Positions 12,901 through 25,299 of a stretch of 64,000 bases of DNA are shown here, in pieces. Within the stretch, counting starts at the first letter, position 1; the number at the start of each line of letters is the position of its first letter. This DNA comes from Haliotis asinina (lineage: Eukaryota > Mollusca > Gastropoda > Lepetellida > Haliotidae), in assembly GCF_037392515.1 (NCBI RefSeq), contig NC_090295.1, positions 12,419,001 through 12,483,000 on the forward strand, in the 5' to 3' direction. The notes below the pieces were generated by a model. It was not told the DNA's origin and made no database searches. It saw only the letters and a program-made list of their open reading frames with translations. The position numbers and the translations under genes were made by a program.

Positions 12901-15900
12901 AAAAATCTAGGGAAAGTTTCTGTACCTTCTCAAACAATTCCAAATTAACATTGATGTGTTCGGTAAAATAAATACGCAGTTCACTGGTCCCGGACTCAGA
13001 AAACATAAAGAACCGAGGGTACATCAACCCATGTCGGCCTCCTGACCAGTAAACATTTTACATGTACATGTGGAACGACAATTGTGATAAGATAACAAGG
13101 GAATCAGTAGCTAATCAGCCTTACATTGGTTAGATGAACGGCCAAATCTGTTAAGTATTCTTCCACGTATAATACTAGGATATCTACCGTTACATTGACG
13201 TCCACACCAGCATCTACCAGCATTTTGAGGACGCGGGGGAGGTTGTTGTGCACAGCCAGATGGAGAGTTGTCTGCCCGTGCTGATGTCTGTGATGGATGT
13301 TGGCACCCTTCTCGATCAGCAAAGTCACAATGGTCTCCTTCTTCCTAAAAATGGAGCCGAGAAGCACCGGGTTAGAATACTGGCCTTCAGTAACATTGGC
13401 CTTCAGTAACATCTTGCTTGTCGTATGATGCGACTATCGGGATCGGGTGGTCAGGCTCGATGACATGGTTGACACATGTCATTGGCTCCCAGTTGTGCAC
13501 ATCGACCACATCGACCCTTATGATGTTGATCTCTGGATCGCCTGGTCCAGACTCGATCATTTACAGACAGACGCCACATAGCTGGAATGTTGCTGAGACC
13601 GGCGTAAAACTAAACTCACTCTCTCTTTCTATAAAAGATACAGTGGTATATTGCAGTGTTACAAGAATGAACGAGGGGATGTAATGCAGGAAACACCACT
13701 TTCAAGGCGAGAGTTTGACGAGTGGCCATTCTCGGTTGGTGGTGCTTGGACGCAATATGGTTTAGATTGTACCCACAAAAGGAGCAGTATTGTATCATAC
13801 CAGACCACTGACGGACAGTTAATTATTTAACTAGATAGCACCATTTCACTGTTTCTATATATACTGGACAAAATAAGTTATATGTTGGATACTGGTATTT
13901 TTATGACTGATTTTTTATCAGTGTGTCTGTGAATAGTAATAGTGGATTTGTACATCCTAAGGAAACTTAGTCTACACTCCACCACTGAGTCTAACAAAAC
14001 CCAGTAGAAGGTCGCGTCAGGTAACCTTTGAGCGACCAATGACCGTCCAATCAAACGCGAGACGGTTAATTAGATTTAACTAATCAGACAACGGCTACTA
14101 TTTAGGGATCGGAGGGACTTTCAAAATATTCAGGTCACTGACACAGATCTCTCCACAAACAAAAATCCGCATATGACACAGTAATTTGACCTGCAGTATA
14201 CACGCTTTGGGGTTTCTGTTGACATGGCTACCATTACTGAGGATAAGGTTGCTTAGACTGTGGATTTGTACTGCGATTTTTCCATAATTGGACAGTATGC
14301 TCATTATTCATAATTTCAAAATTTACAATTTGAAATATCCCTAACTACTTTTATATATAACTATATTTCCACCGGTCATATCTGTTCTGTGTTCCAAATA
14401 ATGAACGTCTCACCCGACCAAGGCCGCTGAAAGAGCGGTAATTCCCATGTGACCCTTAGCGTCAAGGTCAGCTCCACTCTCCAACAAGAAGCGAGTGATC
14501 TTTACTTGGCCCTCGTGGCATGCTATCATCAGTGGCGTCAAACTTTGGCTTCCAGATGTTTCCGACAGCTGAGAAATTGAGACTGGATCTGAATTTGATG
14601 CTTAATGTGTATTTAGAATTTCAAAGGTAACGTAACAATGTATGGTATGTATTTAACCTGATGAAGAGACAAGAGGTAGTTCAGAAACGTCGTGTTGAAA
14701 ATGTTATTTGTAAAGACGTTGTAAATCCATATCATAGCCATAGATTTGGATGGGACTGAAAAAGAAGGTTTTTTTTGTAATTTATGTAATCACCTCTTCG
14801 CATTATACTATGAAACAATGTTGGGGATATCGGACTTCGATGAGTGATGGGAGGCAACGTAAGAAAACGAGAGCGGAACAAACAATGAAGAATGAAGGGA
14901 CCGTATGGAAATGCCATACATTTGATAATGCCAAAGAAACAAGGACATTCTTTGGTATGGGTCAAACAGCACCAAGGGTCAATATGCAAATTTCTGATGG
15001 TCTAGTCTCTTGCGCCTGTTTGCATTCGTTCTCTAATCTGACTGGCTGTTAAAACACGATTTCTTAAGGATGTAGCTTGGATAAATCTTTCCCGAGCCGC
15101 AGTTGTCGCCCCTGGTCTATCTGAGCGTTGTCAGTCGTTGGCAGATAGTGTGTAACGGTATCTCGACCATAATCTGCTGATGATTGTGAAACGTTCAAAC
15201 TTCGTGCCACAAGTCTGTGTTGTGCCGACACGTAGCACGTCAAGGGCACGTAATCAGTCATCTCGAGAAAGTCTGCGCATGTCTCAAAGTTGTTAACAAA
15301 GTTCTAAAACAACCAAATTGATGTTTGCACATTCCACTTTCCTCTGTTGATGACGAGAAACGTCACATCAAACATCGTGCAAATTTCAGGTTCAACCCCC
15401 ATGATCGTCACAATTATCACGTGCATATTGTGGGCATGTCATTGTTGTATTTGGGCGATAATGTTTAGGGAAAATGATTACTCTCAAAGGATAGATAATA
15501 TTTACATTGATAATCATTTGTATTTACTAAAACAATGCATGTAAAATGGAATGTCCCCTACTTTTTTTATTGTATATTTCCAGATTATATGGATGCGAAA
15601 GATGGATTTATTGAGCGTGTGTAATTTAACGCCGTTTTTTTTGTCGCATTTCAGCACTATAGAGGTGGGGAACACCAGGAATGGGTCTTATACACTGTAC
15701 CCATGTGGGGAATCAAACCCGGCTCTTCAGCGTGTCGTGATAACGCATTAAACATAAGACTACCCCACCAATTTCTGATGTCCCCCGCCGTGTTATTGCT
15801 GGAACTTCGCTCAAAAGGGCGTAAAAACATTCTCACTCACGGCAGGGGACACCAGAAATGGGCCTCACAAATTGTACCTATTTGCGGAATAGACCCCGGT

Positions 15901-18900
15901 CTTCGGTGTGATGAGCGAACGCTTTAACCACTAGCACATCTGTGACACAAACAACACCCACCAGCTCGGGTTTGGTGTGGATCATCGCCTTCACCGCATC
16001 AAGGTCCCCCTTCACAATGGCACCAGTCATACCGCCCATGCCAATTGACACCTCCCCACCCACAAGCCTTGTCAGATCCCCTAGCAGTCCGCCCAGCATC
16101 CGTTCAAGGTCTGGAACTGCATCTAATCCTAAATAACCAAGAAAGTGTTGATTAAAGGCAAGAACATGGACTAAAGATACCATCAGAACTCTTAGAACAG
16201 TGTTTGAGTGAGGCAAAAGTCAATGAGATTTATATTGTACGAAGGTCTTCGGCCCATATAGAAGCAGTGGTGGGAACTGAAATCTCACAATTGACTATCG
16301 GTTCCTTACCAACCAGCAATGATAAAAAAACACTAAACTGGTCAGTGTCATTTTCCAGATTTTGCTATTCACGATGTTATTGAAGTATAACGTACTATTT
16401 TTCTGTTTGTTTGTTTTTCTTTTTTTGTTTTGTTTTGTGTTATTTAGAAAGTGCGCAAAATGCATTTGAAGTGATGACAAATTTATCATGAACATAAACT
16501 TCCTGGAGTCTTTAAGAGTTGTCACTAACGTTTCATTGCAAGGTCTTCAAATGCTAAAATGATTCAAGCCGTTGTTCCAAAATTGTTTGTGTTGGATTAG
16601 GTGAGAATGTGATTGATTTTTCGGTCGTTTGTTCACTGTGATCCATCCTCAGTTACTTCAATTAATAGGAACACCACTACAGTTTGTATATACAAGACAA
16701 TTTTATACATTCATATATTTCATACTATTGCACACTTCTTTAATCAGTTTCATTTCTTTTGGCAAGTTCATATTTTATCGATAGTGAAAGATTTAATGCA
16801 TGAGTTCGTCCTTTGTCGTTAAGATACATACGAGAACTTCTTTCGAAGGTCACTATGAAATGGACAGACGATTATTACACACAGAAAAATCTCCGTCGCT
16901 ATCTTTCTTGTGACAGTGTATCTATCGTTTAATGAAATTCGAAATATTACTGAAACATTCACAACAGAAAGTACTGTGTTAAACATTTATACCAAACGTG
17001 AATTGCATAAAACTGTAAACAAAATCGAAATCGCATACAGGTACATTTGCCTGCAAACACCTGTGCGCTCATAGTCCTTTACAGAAGTATTACAAACAGT
17101 CAATGGAGCAATAAGAAAGAAATGGTAATGACTAAATCAAGTGATATTAATTGTAAAAGCCTCCTTACCTAATACTGCATCCCCCTGGGCACCGTCACAG
17201 TCGTCCACGTTCTCACCAGGGGCAGGGACACAACAGGCGGGGTTATAGATCCACTTCCTCGACCCAAACATAACAACGACATCCCCATCGCTGTCCACTC
17301 TCTTCACCCGGCCTACTTTACCCAAGGACTGAAAATACAACAGGTGGGGTTCATCAACGATGAGTACAGAGAGTACATGGACAGGTGGCCGTCTTTAGCA
17401 GCTTGACTCCTGATAGTTTCCAGGACTTCGGTCCTGCCCTACAATGAAGCACAGGTGATATATGTGGTCTCAACTTAGGCATGTGAGTTTGTTCAGAACT
17501 GACCCTGTTCACCCAGACAGACAATATTACCGCTCAGTCACTGAAACAAATACTGGTGTACAAATACACCTGGAGTTTGGGGATTATTCTTCTTTTTTTA
17601 AAAAAGGAAAATATTGTGAAAGGTGTGACTTACAAATCGGAACATGTCATTAAAAGGGTCAACATCGGTTGAATCGTCTACGTTAGTGAAGGAACGTTAC
17701 TGTGCTCACAGCGTTGCAGCTGGTTCCAAATCAGTAGCGTTTGGGCAACATGAACAGCTGTGTGTGATTCATTGCAATCAAAACACTTTCCAGAATATTT
17801 ACGTTCCTTTTAAGAAAGTGTGTACTTTCTTTTGTACGTCAGTATATTTCGAAATCGTGAAGTATTATGACTTTCTTACAGTGGTTGGTAGTGCAGGTTT
17901 TATAATGCTTTTACAGTATACCTCTTCCATTTTTGCGTTCCACTCCCCGTGTCCGTCTTGGAGCATCTGTACCTTCTTCTTGTCACTGAGAACACGGACC
18001 ACGTCGTTGACGTTGTGGTCATACACCTGCACCCAAAGTATAACACAGATAATACTGAGATTATATGAGATACTACATACCCGAGATATATGAATACACA
18101 CATGTGGGATAACACACACTAAACTAATAACTGGCAGTTATTAAACAATGTAATTATAACATTAGTAATATGATAGAATATAATTTTTTTACAATCTGTA
18201 AAAGTATGTTGCCAAATGGCGTTTGCGTTTTTGAGAGCTGATACCAATGCAAGGCAACACTGAGTAAGGTAAGGTAAGGTAAGGTAAGGTAAGGTAAGGT
18301 AAGGTAAGGTAAGGTAAGGTAAGGTAAGGTAAGGTAAGGTAAGGTAAGGTAAGGTAAGGTAAGGTAAGGTAAGGTAAGGTAAGGTTACAAAGTTCACTAT
18401 TACTAAGGATGTAACAGAATTCGTGGTCTAAAATAAGTTTCAGCAATATGTACAGATATGCTTACAGTTTAAAAATGTGAGAGAGATGAAAAGATACAGA
18501 GTGAGTGAGTGGGTTTAGTTTTACGCCGCACTCAGCAATATTCCAGGTATATTGTCTGTAAACAATAGAGTCTGGACCAGATAATCCATTGATCAACAGC
18601 ATGAGCATCGATCCGATGACGTGTGTCAACCAAGTCAGCGACAAGCACTCTTGCGACAAGCATAGATTACTGAGTACCATTTTTTTTCACCTGGATCTTC
18701 ATGGGAGATCAGGTTCAGAAGCAGTACCGACAACATATATTTCCTCATGCTATTTATGATAATAATGCACGCAAATAAAACACACTGTTGATAGTCATGT
18801 AAGATTGTCACTTGTCTGTTTTTCATTATAAGGACAGCACTGGGTTAGTTTGAGTAACGGCTGTTTTGACCGATGCGCGTACTTTTTAATTTACAAATCA

Positions 18901-21900
18901 GTCCTAATTTTTTCAAGAACCTATTTACTACCTTGCCAGTTATTGCAATACTTTAGTTTGCCAGTTGACCATCAGGACCAGCTGCCGGCTTTAAAATCTG
19001 CAGGCCCGTTTTGTTACAGTCTAACCGTGCCAATAAAGACAAAATAGACTACAGACCACTGTACAGAGTTTCACTCTGTTTCTACAAATCATTTATCGAA
19101 GCGGGAACTTGACATTCCTGTACGCAGAGCGCTGAATAGCAGGAAGTGAGACTGTAAGTTATTATAACATGATGGGTCATGGATGATTACCGAACGTTAT
19201 TAAATTATCGGAACGGTTCCAGTTGAAAAAATAATGACAGACCACAAGGGTCTGGAAATATTTGAAACTGCCGGCCCGATACAATGACAACCGGTGCTGG
19301 GCCGCCGGGCCGGCGATTATGTCAAACAATGTATTTTGCTCATACACAGTTTATGGATAGTGACGACCAAAAGTATTCGTGGAGATTTTACACACAACGG
19401 TACATGAACTCTCACCTTTGTGAGTGCTTCAGTTGCCAGTCTGTATCTACAGTTTTCAAACTCAACACAAGCTACGCCATCGCATGGTATTTCTCTGACG
19501 GTACCGAACTTCCCCATACACTGAAAAATAGGCAAAAGAATACTGACATTATGAAACTGTACTTTTCAGCAAAATGAAACAAATAAGAAGTAAAGTGCTG
19601 TTGCATTTAATTTGTTTTGTTATACTATGTTTGTAGTTAGAGGTACAGTCCAACATCACTGGGACAAAGTTGGTGGTGGGAGCAAATTAGGTGAGGAAAG
19701 GCAACTTTGGAGTCGGAGAGTCTTTGGATGGGTGTTTATTAGCTTGACTCCTGAGGGTTTTTAGGACTTCAATCCTAACCCACAACAAACAAACAACATG
19801 CATACATGTGGCCTCACCTCAGGCAAGTAAGTTTCTTAAAAAAAAAAATTTTGCCACTGTGCACCCAGCAGCAAAGGGGTACCCGGTGACTCAGCTAAAG
19901 TCATCCGGGTAATGAAAGAGTGAGTGAGTGAGTTGGGTTTTACGTCACTTTTAGCAATATTTCAGTAATATCACGACAAGGGACACAAGAAACGGGCTCT
20001 ACATATTGTCTCCATGTAACGATGAAACCAGTGAACGTTTGTTAGCGCAGTGAGCATTCACCTATGAAATGGAGTTTAGTGCATTATAAATACACTTTAA
20101 GCATTCCACATTCCGCACAACCGACGAAATGTTGACTAAAGAAGAAATACAGTAATCTGGTTTGTATTTCGAGAGAGCTGTAGGTTCGACATATCAGTGT
20201 CTGATTATTTGATGCTCGTTATAAATATAAAGGCAAAAACGCAAGGGGCAAGTAGTAAAAATATAACCTTGCTTTTCCAACAAGATGCCTGACCAAACTC
20301 ACAGCATAATGAGTATTTGACCAAAATACAAACGTATCCACTAAGGTTTACCTCTAAGACATATAAAAGTCTTCCACAGCTCACTGCTACTTTTGGGTAG
20401 TTTAGAGGCAAGAGTGTTCGATCAACATGCTAAAACCTCAGGTTCGATTCCCCACACATGTGTGAAGCCGACTTCCGGTGTACTCTGCCGTAATATTGCC
20501 GGAAAACACAAGTACCGTAAAGCTATAGCTACTTTAAAAACGTCCACGTCCAAAATACAACTACCCGGTGCTAAATACTAGTGAACCGATGGGACTGAAG
20601 TTGATATAATTACTGTCTATCAAAGAGTAAACAATGGCTTGGAAGTCCCATTGTAACTGCTGAGTTAGCCCTGCTACAAGACTGTACTGAATGCGAAACC
20701 CATGGATGTGTAGTAATTTCTATCCTTTACAGAGGCAAGTCTAGATAAGCGGATAGTCTGGACCCCCAGGCTGCTGGTTACAATGTTTCAAAGAAATTAT
20801 CATTTATACTCTTCATTTTTACATTAAAGACCTGTGCAAGTGTACTTTTCAACATTCAGTACTCTACCTCCGCCATGCTTGCTGTCCAACCGCCCTTGTC
20901 CGCCTGAACTCGTTTCATCTCATCTTCATCCAACTGTATACATACTTTACACCCAACGACAATCTCAGCGCTGACAGCGGGTTGTGGACGCCTTGGGACG
21001 GCCACATCTGGATTTCAGCATTAACGTTATTACTGCTATTATTCGATGAACCACGACCTGACAAATGACCCCATTTTGCATCTATGGGAACGTCCACCAA
21101 AACATTCCATTTGAAACAAGAGGAAAACAGGTTGTCATCTAGACATTGAGCAACCTGCAGCAACCAAGTGTATTCGTCCAGATTACTTGCCCCGCCTGCT
21201 TGTTACAAACGCATTCACTGTGCTGGCACATCTAATACTTGTCAAGCAGTAGACTGTTAGACACTGTGCATCCATTTACATAATTTACACTTCAATTTTG
21301 CCTACGTCACCAAATGAAGTTTTACTTGGCGTATAACAGAGACTGGTCATCCTCTGGCTTTGGCGTTTTATAGTTATTTCAAAAGGTAAGGGGGTGATGG
21401 GATAGTGTAGTGATTAAAACGTTCGTTCGTGGATGGATGGTTGGAATATGTTCCAGTATATAATATCTGGCGTAGACAGTATTTTTCGGGTTTCTAAGCC
21501 CAATGAAAATGATTAATATCGCTACAATAGTATGACCTCCGTGTGGTGTCAATTATCAGTACAGCTTCATTAACCCATGCTTGTGGCAAGAAGCGGCTAA
21601 CGGGATTGGATGCTCAGGCTCGCAGACATGGTTGACAGATGTCACCGTACTCCAGTTTGCCTAGATCGATGCTCATGCTGTTGATCACTGATTTTTGTGG
21701 TCCAGGTTCGATCACTTAGAGACAACTGGAATATAGCTGAGTGTGGCGTTAAACAACAAGCCACTAACCAATGCCAGTACAAGGCTGAGTATCTATAAAG
21801 GTCGCCGCTACATCTCACCTAGGACAGGCATGTTATCCCTGTAGTAGAATAAACCAGGAGCTTCCTCTACGTACTTGAGGTCAACCTTGCCCTCAAACCC

Positions 21901-24900
21901 CACCCGGTACAGATTTGAGGGACCTGCGTCCCACTTCACCCTCACTGTACTTCCGGTCGTCCCAACCTTGGGCTCGTCATGCATCTCAGTGATCGTACCC
22001 TTGCTTCCACTGCCGCCTGTAGTGACAAGATTACAATATGTGTGTAATATAGATTGTCAGTGCAAATGAATACCAAGTCTCGACTGTATTCAGAAACCAA
22101 TTCCGTATAAAGACGGGCGAAATACGTATATGTGCTTTTAATTAATGTGGTTCCGATTTTGACGTGTTGACTTCAAGTTGGATTTCATGATGAAATTATA
22201 AAACTAATACAAGATATCAAACATATGTAAACAACTATGCTTAGATACAGAGCAAGAGTGGACACAGCTGGTTAGTCTACACATACCATCTTGTAGCCCC
22301 CATTTCCAGTCATCTCCCCTCACAACTCGTGCCCCGGGGTAGAGTCCGAGGGAGCGAACCTTTAGACAGGTAGTCCTTTTCTTTACCTCAATCCTATAAA
22401 GAGAAATGAGAGATTTAAGAAGCTGGAGGAGACGATGGGGAGGGAGCGCACCTGTGGCCGGTGTAAACCCTTGGAGTCATCTTTGTGTGCACTCTTTCTG
22501 TGTTGTTACAACTCTGTGCTCTGAAAAGATCATACGAATCCGTTGGTACATAACGCGATAGCGGCCACATGACTACGAGTAATTTGAAGCAAATTTTAAA
22601 GACTTGTTTCATCATACACTTGTCTGCCTCCTTGGTCAAGTGGATGCGGGTTTTGCCCGGAAATGGTCAGAGTTCGACTCCCTGTCCTGATGAGGTCGTT
22701 GCTTCCCAGCCTGTCGTTCGTCACAAACCGGATAAAGCAAACACTGTTGAGCTCGGGATCAATAAAATATACCCGAGTGAGTGTCCATGTTAAACTGCAG
22801 CGTGGCAATGGACTTGAAAATCAGCGGATTGCTACAAGCAGCCACGGAAACGCGTGCGTGCATGTCACTGAATTAGGGGCGGTGGGGTAGCCCAAAACTT
22901 AAAGCGTTTTGGTTTTTTTGTATTAGTACAATGTGTGAAGATTCTTTCTGGTGTCCACCGCCGTGATATTGCTGGAATATTGCAAGCAGCGACGTAAAAC
23001 TAAAAAATTCAAACTTGTTATTAAGGAAAGCGAGAAAATCCCTAAAATCTCCTGTAAAACAAAATCCAACCGATCGATTTTAATTATATGATAACAAGCT
23101 CCATTTGTTTATGAATCAACATGAAATGTTTATGAAGAAACGCGTACATGAAAATGTGTGTTCCGGTACTATCGCAATATTACAATAAAACGATACCTGA
23201 CCATTTTTTAAAATAAACAACTGCTGATCACAGGATTTACTGTCACAAGTGCGTTATCGAAGCAAAAGTCAGGGAGGTCAACGTACCCAGCATCCCCTGG
23301 CATATCGTGACGTAAGAACACGTGACCAGTGTTATGTTTATCCGCGGAGTAACACAGAGGGCACAAGGTGTCACTCTTGCACTGGGTGCACGTCCATCTC
23401 ATGCCGAGGAAGTCCTTGGTGTCACAACCAACACACGTAAATCCTCTGTGACGTATTCCTGAAATAAACAAAATAAGGATGGTAGGTGTCCAGGAAAAAC
23501 GTGTTGTGCGAAACATAATTGTTCGGCTACCTCAGTCACAGGAAACATTGCCTTTTCTTTTGTCTTTGGATAATTGTTTTGTGGAAGTGTACGGATCTTA
23601 GTTCTGTATAGCCCATTCAGTTACATTATGCTATATATAGCGTTTACTTTTGTTGTGCAGGTTGGCAGCTATTCCTTCAACTGATATTGCTATATCGGCG
23701 CACTGTTAAACAGATGGCGGTTATTCATTTCCCCGTGTATAAATTTAGAAGGGTTGGTTGGTTGTTGTTCGACGCGGATATATTTCAGCTATATTGCGGC
23801 GATCTGTAAATAATAAGCATACCACACTATGCAATATTCCAGCTGCATGGCGGCGGTCTGTAAATAATCGAGTCTGGACCACACACTCCAGTGACCAACA
23901 GCATGAGCATCGATCTACGCAACAAGGATACGCTGAAATGTGCCAACCAGTCAGCAAGTCTGACCACCCGATCTCGTGAGTCACCTCTTACGACATGCAC
24001 AGGTTACTGAAGATCAATTTTTACCGATCTTCAGGGATCGTAGTGTTTAGACGGGGTTTGAGTTGGCAAATATTTTAACACGTGTGGTTGTTTTCAACAA
24101 TTATTAGTAATGCAGCCAGTGTATATTCTGGTGAGATGTCTCTGTCACTTCATGATCATTTACACTATAAACAGGAATTCGTAATGAATTTTGATATGAG
24201 CTGATCTGTTCAAAACGAACATAGTGACGTGAGGTCAAATGGGGCTAGACGTCGTACTTATGAATATTTCGCTCATATGAAGACGTGCATGCATATGTAT
24301 ATGTGATTGCTTGTACTAGCCCAGAGTTAAGCCAAGGTACCCTGCGGCAGTTAAATGAATGAGTGAGACAATGTATATGTGATTGCTTGTACTAGCCCAG
24401 AGGTAAGCTGGTTTTATACGCTGAGGTGCCGTGCAGCAGTTAAATGAATGAGTGAGACAATGTATATGAGATTGCTTGTACTAGCCCAGAGGTAAGCTGG
24501 TTTTATACACTGAGATGCTGTGCAGGAGTTAAATGAATGAGCGAGACAATGTATATGAGATTGCTTGTACTAGCCCAGAGATAAGCTGGTTTTATACTCT
24601 GGTTTTATACACTGAGATGCCGCAGCAGTTAAGTGAAAGAGTGAGAGAGTTTATATGAGAGCAATATGGCGGCGGTCTGTAAACAATCGAGTCCGCACCA
24701 GACAATCCAGGGATCAACAGCATGAGTATCGATCTGCACAACTGGGAACCGATGACATGTGTCAACCATCCGATCCCGTTAGTCGCCTCTTACGACAAGC
24801 ATAGCCGCCTTTGATGTCAAACATGGGTTGCTGAAGGCCTGCTCTGTCCCGGACCTTCTCGGGTCTGCAGTAGTTAAGCATGAACACCCCACTCGGGTAC

Positions 24901-25299
24901 AGTATACTGACTCCCAGCCGACCAGTCCTTCTTGTACCCATTAATGCCGAGCCCCAGACAGGGACCAACAAGTACCATACGTTAACGTCTTCTGGTATGA
25001 AGCGGCCGGGGATCAAACCCGTGACCTTGAACTCTCCGGTGGACGCTCACAGAGGCCACAGAGTCGTGAACAAACGATGGAGACATGGGATCCTCACCTA
25101 TGGGAGCAGTATCCAGGATTCTCAGGTCATGTTTGCCGTCTTTCCCAGCTCTGCACGTCGTTCTCTGACCACCGTCCCATATGACGTCAACACAACCTGC
25201 GCCATCTTGTGATACAACAGTTCCCACGTGACCTTCACCTCCATCTCTCTCTCCGCTGGACCAGTCAGGACCGCGCACTACTCGGAGTCCTTCGTACAT
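6667..25299 (-). CDS. MIB-A: MIND BOMB (MIB2-like) E3 ubiquitin ligase
   Basis: MIND BOMB ligases ubiquitinate Notch ligands (Delta/Jagged) for endocytosis; MIB2 also acts in immune and muscle signalling. Exons in coding order: 25299-25098, 23458-23287, 22393-22287, 22016-21819, 21007-20868, 19520-19416, 18026-17922, 17328-17169, 16128-15962, 14568-14414, 13344-13188, 11016-10862, 9928-9799, 9420-9318, 8932-8859, 8329-8166, 6967-6667. Every intron is GT-AG, phases match throughout, and the 2595 nt close as 864 aa plus stop. Domains: MIB/HERC2 (about 5-68, RVVRGPDW, DGGEGHVGTV); ZZ finger (76-113, C-x2-C, C-x2-C, C-x5-C-x2-C, H-x3-H); second MIB/HERC2 (about 145-225, LYRVGFEGKVDLK); two MIB repeats (about 235-390, KGGW and GHGEW); ankyrin repeats (about 400-764, TPLMIAC, TTLHLAV, TPLHDAI, SALHIAA, SPLHIAV); one RING (796-830). 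Start: ATG at 25299; no upstream in-frame ATG before a stop near 25390, but a 5' exon joined at an AG near 25325 is possible. The RING exon may instead splice at 6735. MIB2 over MIB1 is a judgement from the MIB-repeat region. Confidence 0.87.
7158..7575. repeat. Possible inverted-repeat element in MIB-A intron 16
   Basis: Left arm (about 7158-7202, tctccagggtatacgctcc) and right arm (about 7533-7575, ggaacgtataccctggaga) are imperfect reverse complements about 330 bp apart. This fits a small non-autonomous DNA transposon; target duplications were not resolved. Confidence 0.45.
7980..8137 (+). repeat. Type II tRNA-derived SINE
   Basis: Shows the box A-like gctaagtggttaaagc, the box B-like gggtttgattcc and the shared tail (ctggaatactgct..gcggcgtaaaactaaactca). 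It ends 28 bp from MIB-A exon 16. Confidence 0.85.
8997..9317. other. MIB-A intron 14 sequence with SINE trace
   Basis: Apart from a short Type II head trace (gagtgagtgagttgggtttt near 9005) I see no gene or structured element between exons 15 and 14 here. Confidence 0.4.
9535..9740 (+). repeat. Type III dispersed repeat, copy 1
   Basis: Shares cagcttg.ctcctga, a ..catg.ggtctcacct.. block and gggtacccggtg with 17385-17500 and 19715-19915. The repeated gggtaccc/ccggtg words suggest another tRNA-like SINE, but no clean box A/B pair is visible. Confidence 0.5.
10386..10551 (+). repeat. Type II tRNA-derived SINE (well preserved)
   Basis: Reads ggggtagcctggtggctaaa (box A-like), gacccgggttcgattgccca (box B-like), then the core and shared tail ending (ACTC)n. 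One of the best copies for defining the family in this window. Confidence 0.9.
10795..10860 (+). repeat. SINE tail fragment abutting the exon 12 donor of MIB-A
   Basis: The shared tail (tgctggaatattgctaatgg, then gcataaaactcagtcactca) ends in cactcactcactctcactta directly against exon 12. On the minus strand the donor reads GTAAGTGAGAGTGAGTGAG, so the SINE's GTGA repeat starts within about 9 nt of the exon. Confidence 0.8.
11378..11990. repeat. Tandem repeat of about 210-220 bp, nearly three copies
   Basis: The block gttagggtg.a.ttgaggtg recurs at about 11485, 11706 and 11916. Each is followed by tatcgccgatctg.tctgat and then caaaaacatctttcacata. Located in MIB-A intron 11. Confidence 0.9.
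11991..13187. other. MIB-A intron 11, unannotated part
   Basis: AT-rich intron between exon 11 (ends 13188) and the tandem repeat. No exon, RNA gene or recognisable repeat beyond simple pyrimidine-rich tracts. Confidence 0.5.
13431..13625 (-). repeat. Type I interspersed repeat
   Basis: Reverse-oriented copy with gatcgggtggtcaggctcga, the ctggtccagactcgatca block and the shared tail aatgttgctgagaccggcgt. Confidence 0.9.
15655..15935 (-). repeat. Two Type II SINE copies with a fragment between
   Basis: Two reverse-oriented halves (acccatgtggggaatcaaac near 15700; gaatagaccccggtcttcgg near 15886) flank a plus-oriented core-tail piece (tgtcccccgccgtgttattg near 15779). This reads as repeated insertion at one place, 27 bp from MIB-A exon 9. 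Confidence 0.75.
17385..17500 (+). repeat. Type III dispersed repeat, copy 2
   Basis: Contains gcagcttgactcctgatagt and tatgtggtctcaacttaggc, matching the other two Type III copies. It lies just upstream (gene sense) of MIB-A exon 8. Confidence 0.45.
18266..18384. repeat. (GGTAA)n pentanucleotide array
   Basis: About 23 nearly perfect AAGGT/GGTAA units in MIB-A intron 6. The reading frames with repeated LTLPY are products of this array. On the plus strand every unit contains GGTAAG, the consensus 5' splice site; the host gene is on the other strand. Confidence 0.97.
18499..18680 (+). repeat. Type I interspersed repeat
   Basis: Begins gtgagtgagtgggtttagtt, contains agtctggaccagataatcca and catgagcatcgatc, and ends early. 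Confidence 0.9.
18935..19320 (+). repeat. Dispersed repeat (Type IV), copy 2
   Basis: Collinear with 4555-4985 and ending in the same ccgg-rich segment. It lies in MIB-A intron 6, about 95 bp from exon 6. Confidence 0.6.
19715..19915 (+). repeat. Type III dispersed repeat, copy 3
   Basis: Contains agcttgactcctgagggttt, catgtggcctcacctcaggc and ggggtacccggtgactcagc. This is the longest of the three copies. Confidence 0.5.
19916..20065 (-). repeat. Type II SINE
   Basis: Reverse orientation: gtgagtgagtgagttgggtt, agcaatatttcagtaatatc, gacaagggacacaagaaacg. The tRNA-like head is decayed. Confidence 0.8.
20396..20510 (+). repeat. Type II SINE, degenerate
   Basis: The box B region is intact (caggttcgattccccacaca). 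Box A and tail are decayed. Confidence 0.65.
21570..21775 (-). repeat. Type I interspersed repeat, diverged
   Basis: Contains ctaacgggattggatgctca, gatcgatgctcatgctgttg and gctgagtgtggcgttaaaca. Confidence 0.85.
22615..22790 (+). repeat. tRNA-like sequence, possible separate SINE family
   Basis: ccttggtcaagtggatgcgg resembles a box A and, about 40 bp on, gtcagagttcgactccctgt resembles a box B. The arms do not fold into a proper tRNA and the tail differs from Type II. Only one copy is seen in the window. Confidence 0.35.
22877..23012 (+). repeat. Type II SINE
   Basis: Head ggcggtggggtagcccaaaa, box B lost, core ccgccgtgatattgctggaa and tail gcgacgtaaaactaaa present. Confidence 0.75.
23772..24035 (+). 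repeat. Type I interspersed repeat
   Basis: Two stacked 5' pieces (ttcagctatattgcggcgat and ttccagctgcatggcggcgg) precede a near-complete body with ctgaccacccgatctcgtga. Confidence 0.85.
24296..24650. repeat. Tandem repeat of about 80-90 bp, four copies
   Basis: The unit contains gattgcttgtactagcccag and gttaaatgaatgagtgagac. The copies vary by internal insertions of gctggttttatac. Located in MIB-A intron 1. Confidence 0.9.
24655..24872 (+). repeat. Type I interspersed repeat
   Basis: Contains tatggcggcggtctgtaaac, catgagtatcgatctgcaca and aaacatgggttgctgaaggc, ending near tctcgggtctgcag. Confidence 0.9.

Noticed and set aside
24880..25212. 110-codon plus-strand open frame
   Set aside because: Antisense shadow of MIB-A exon 1 plus a Type I repeat.
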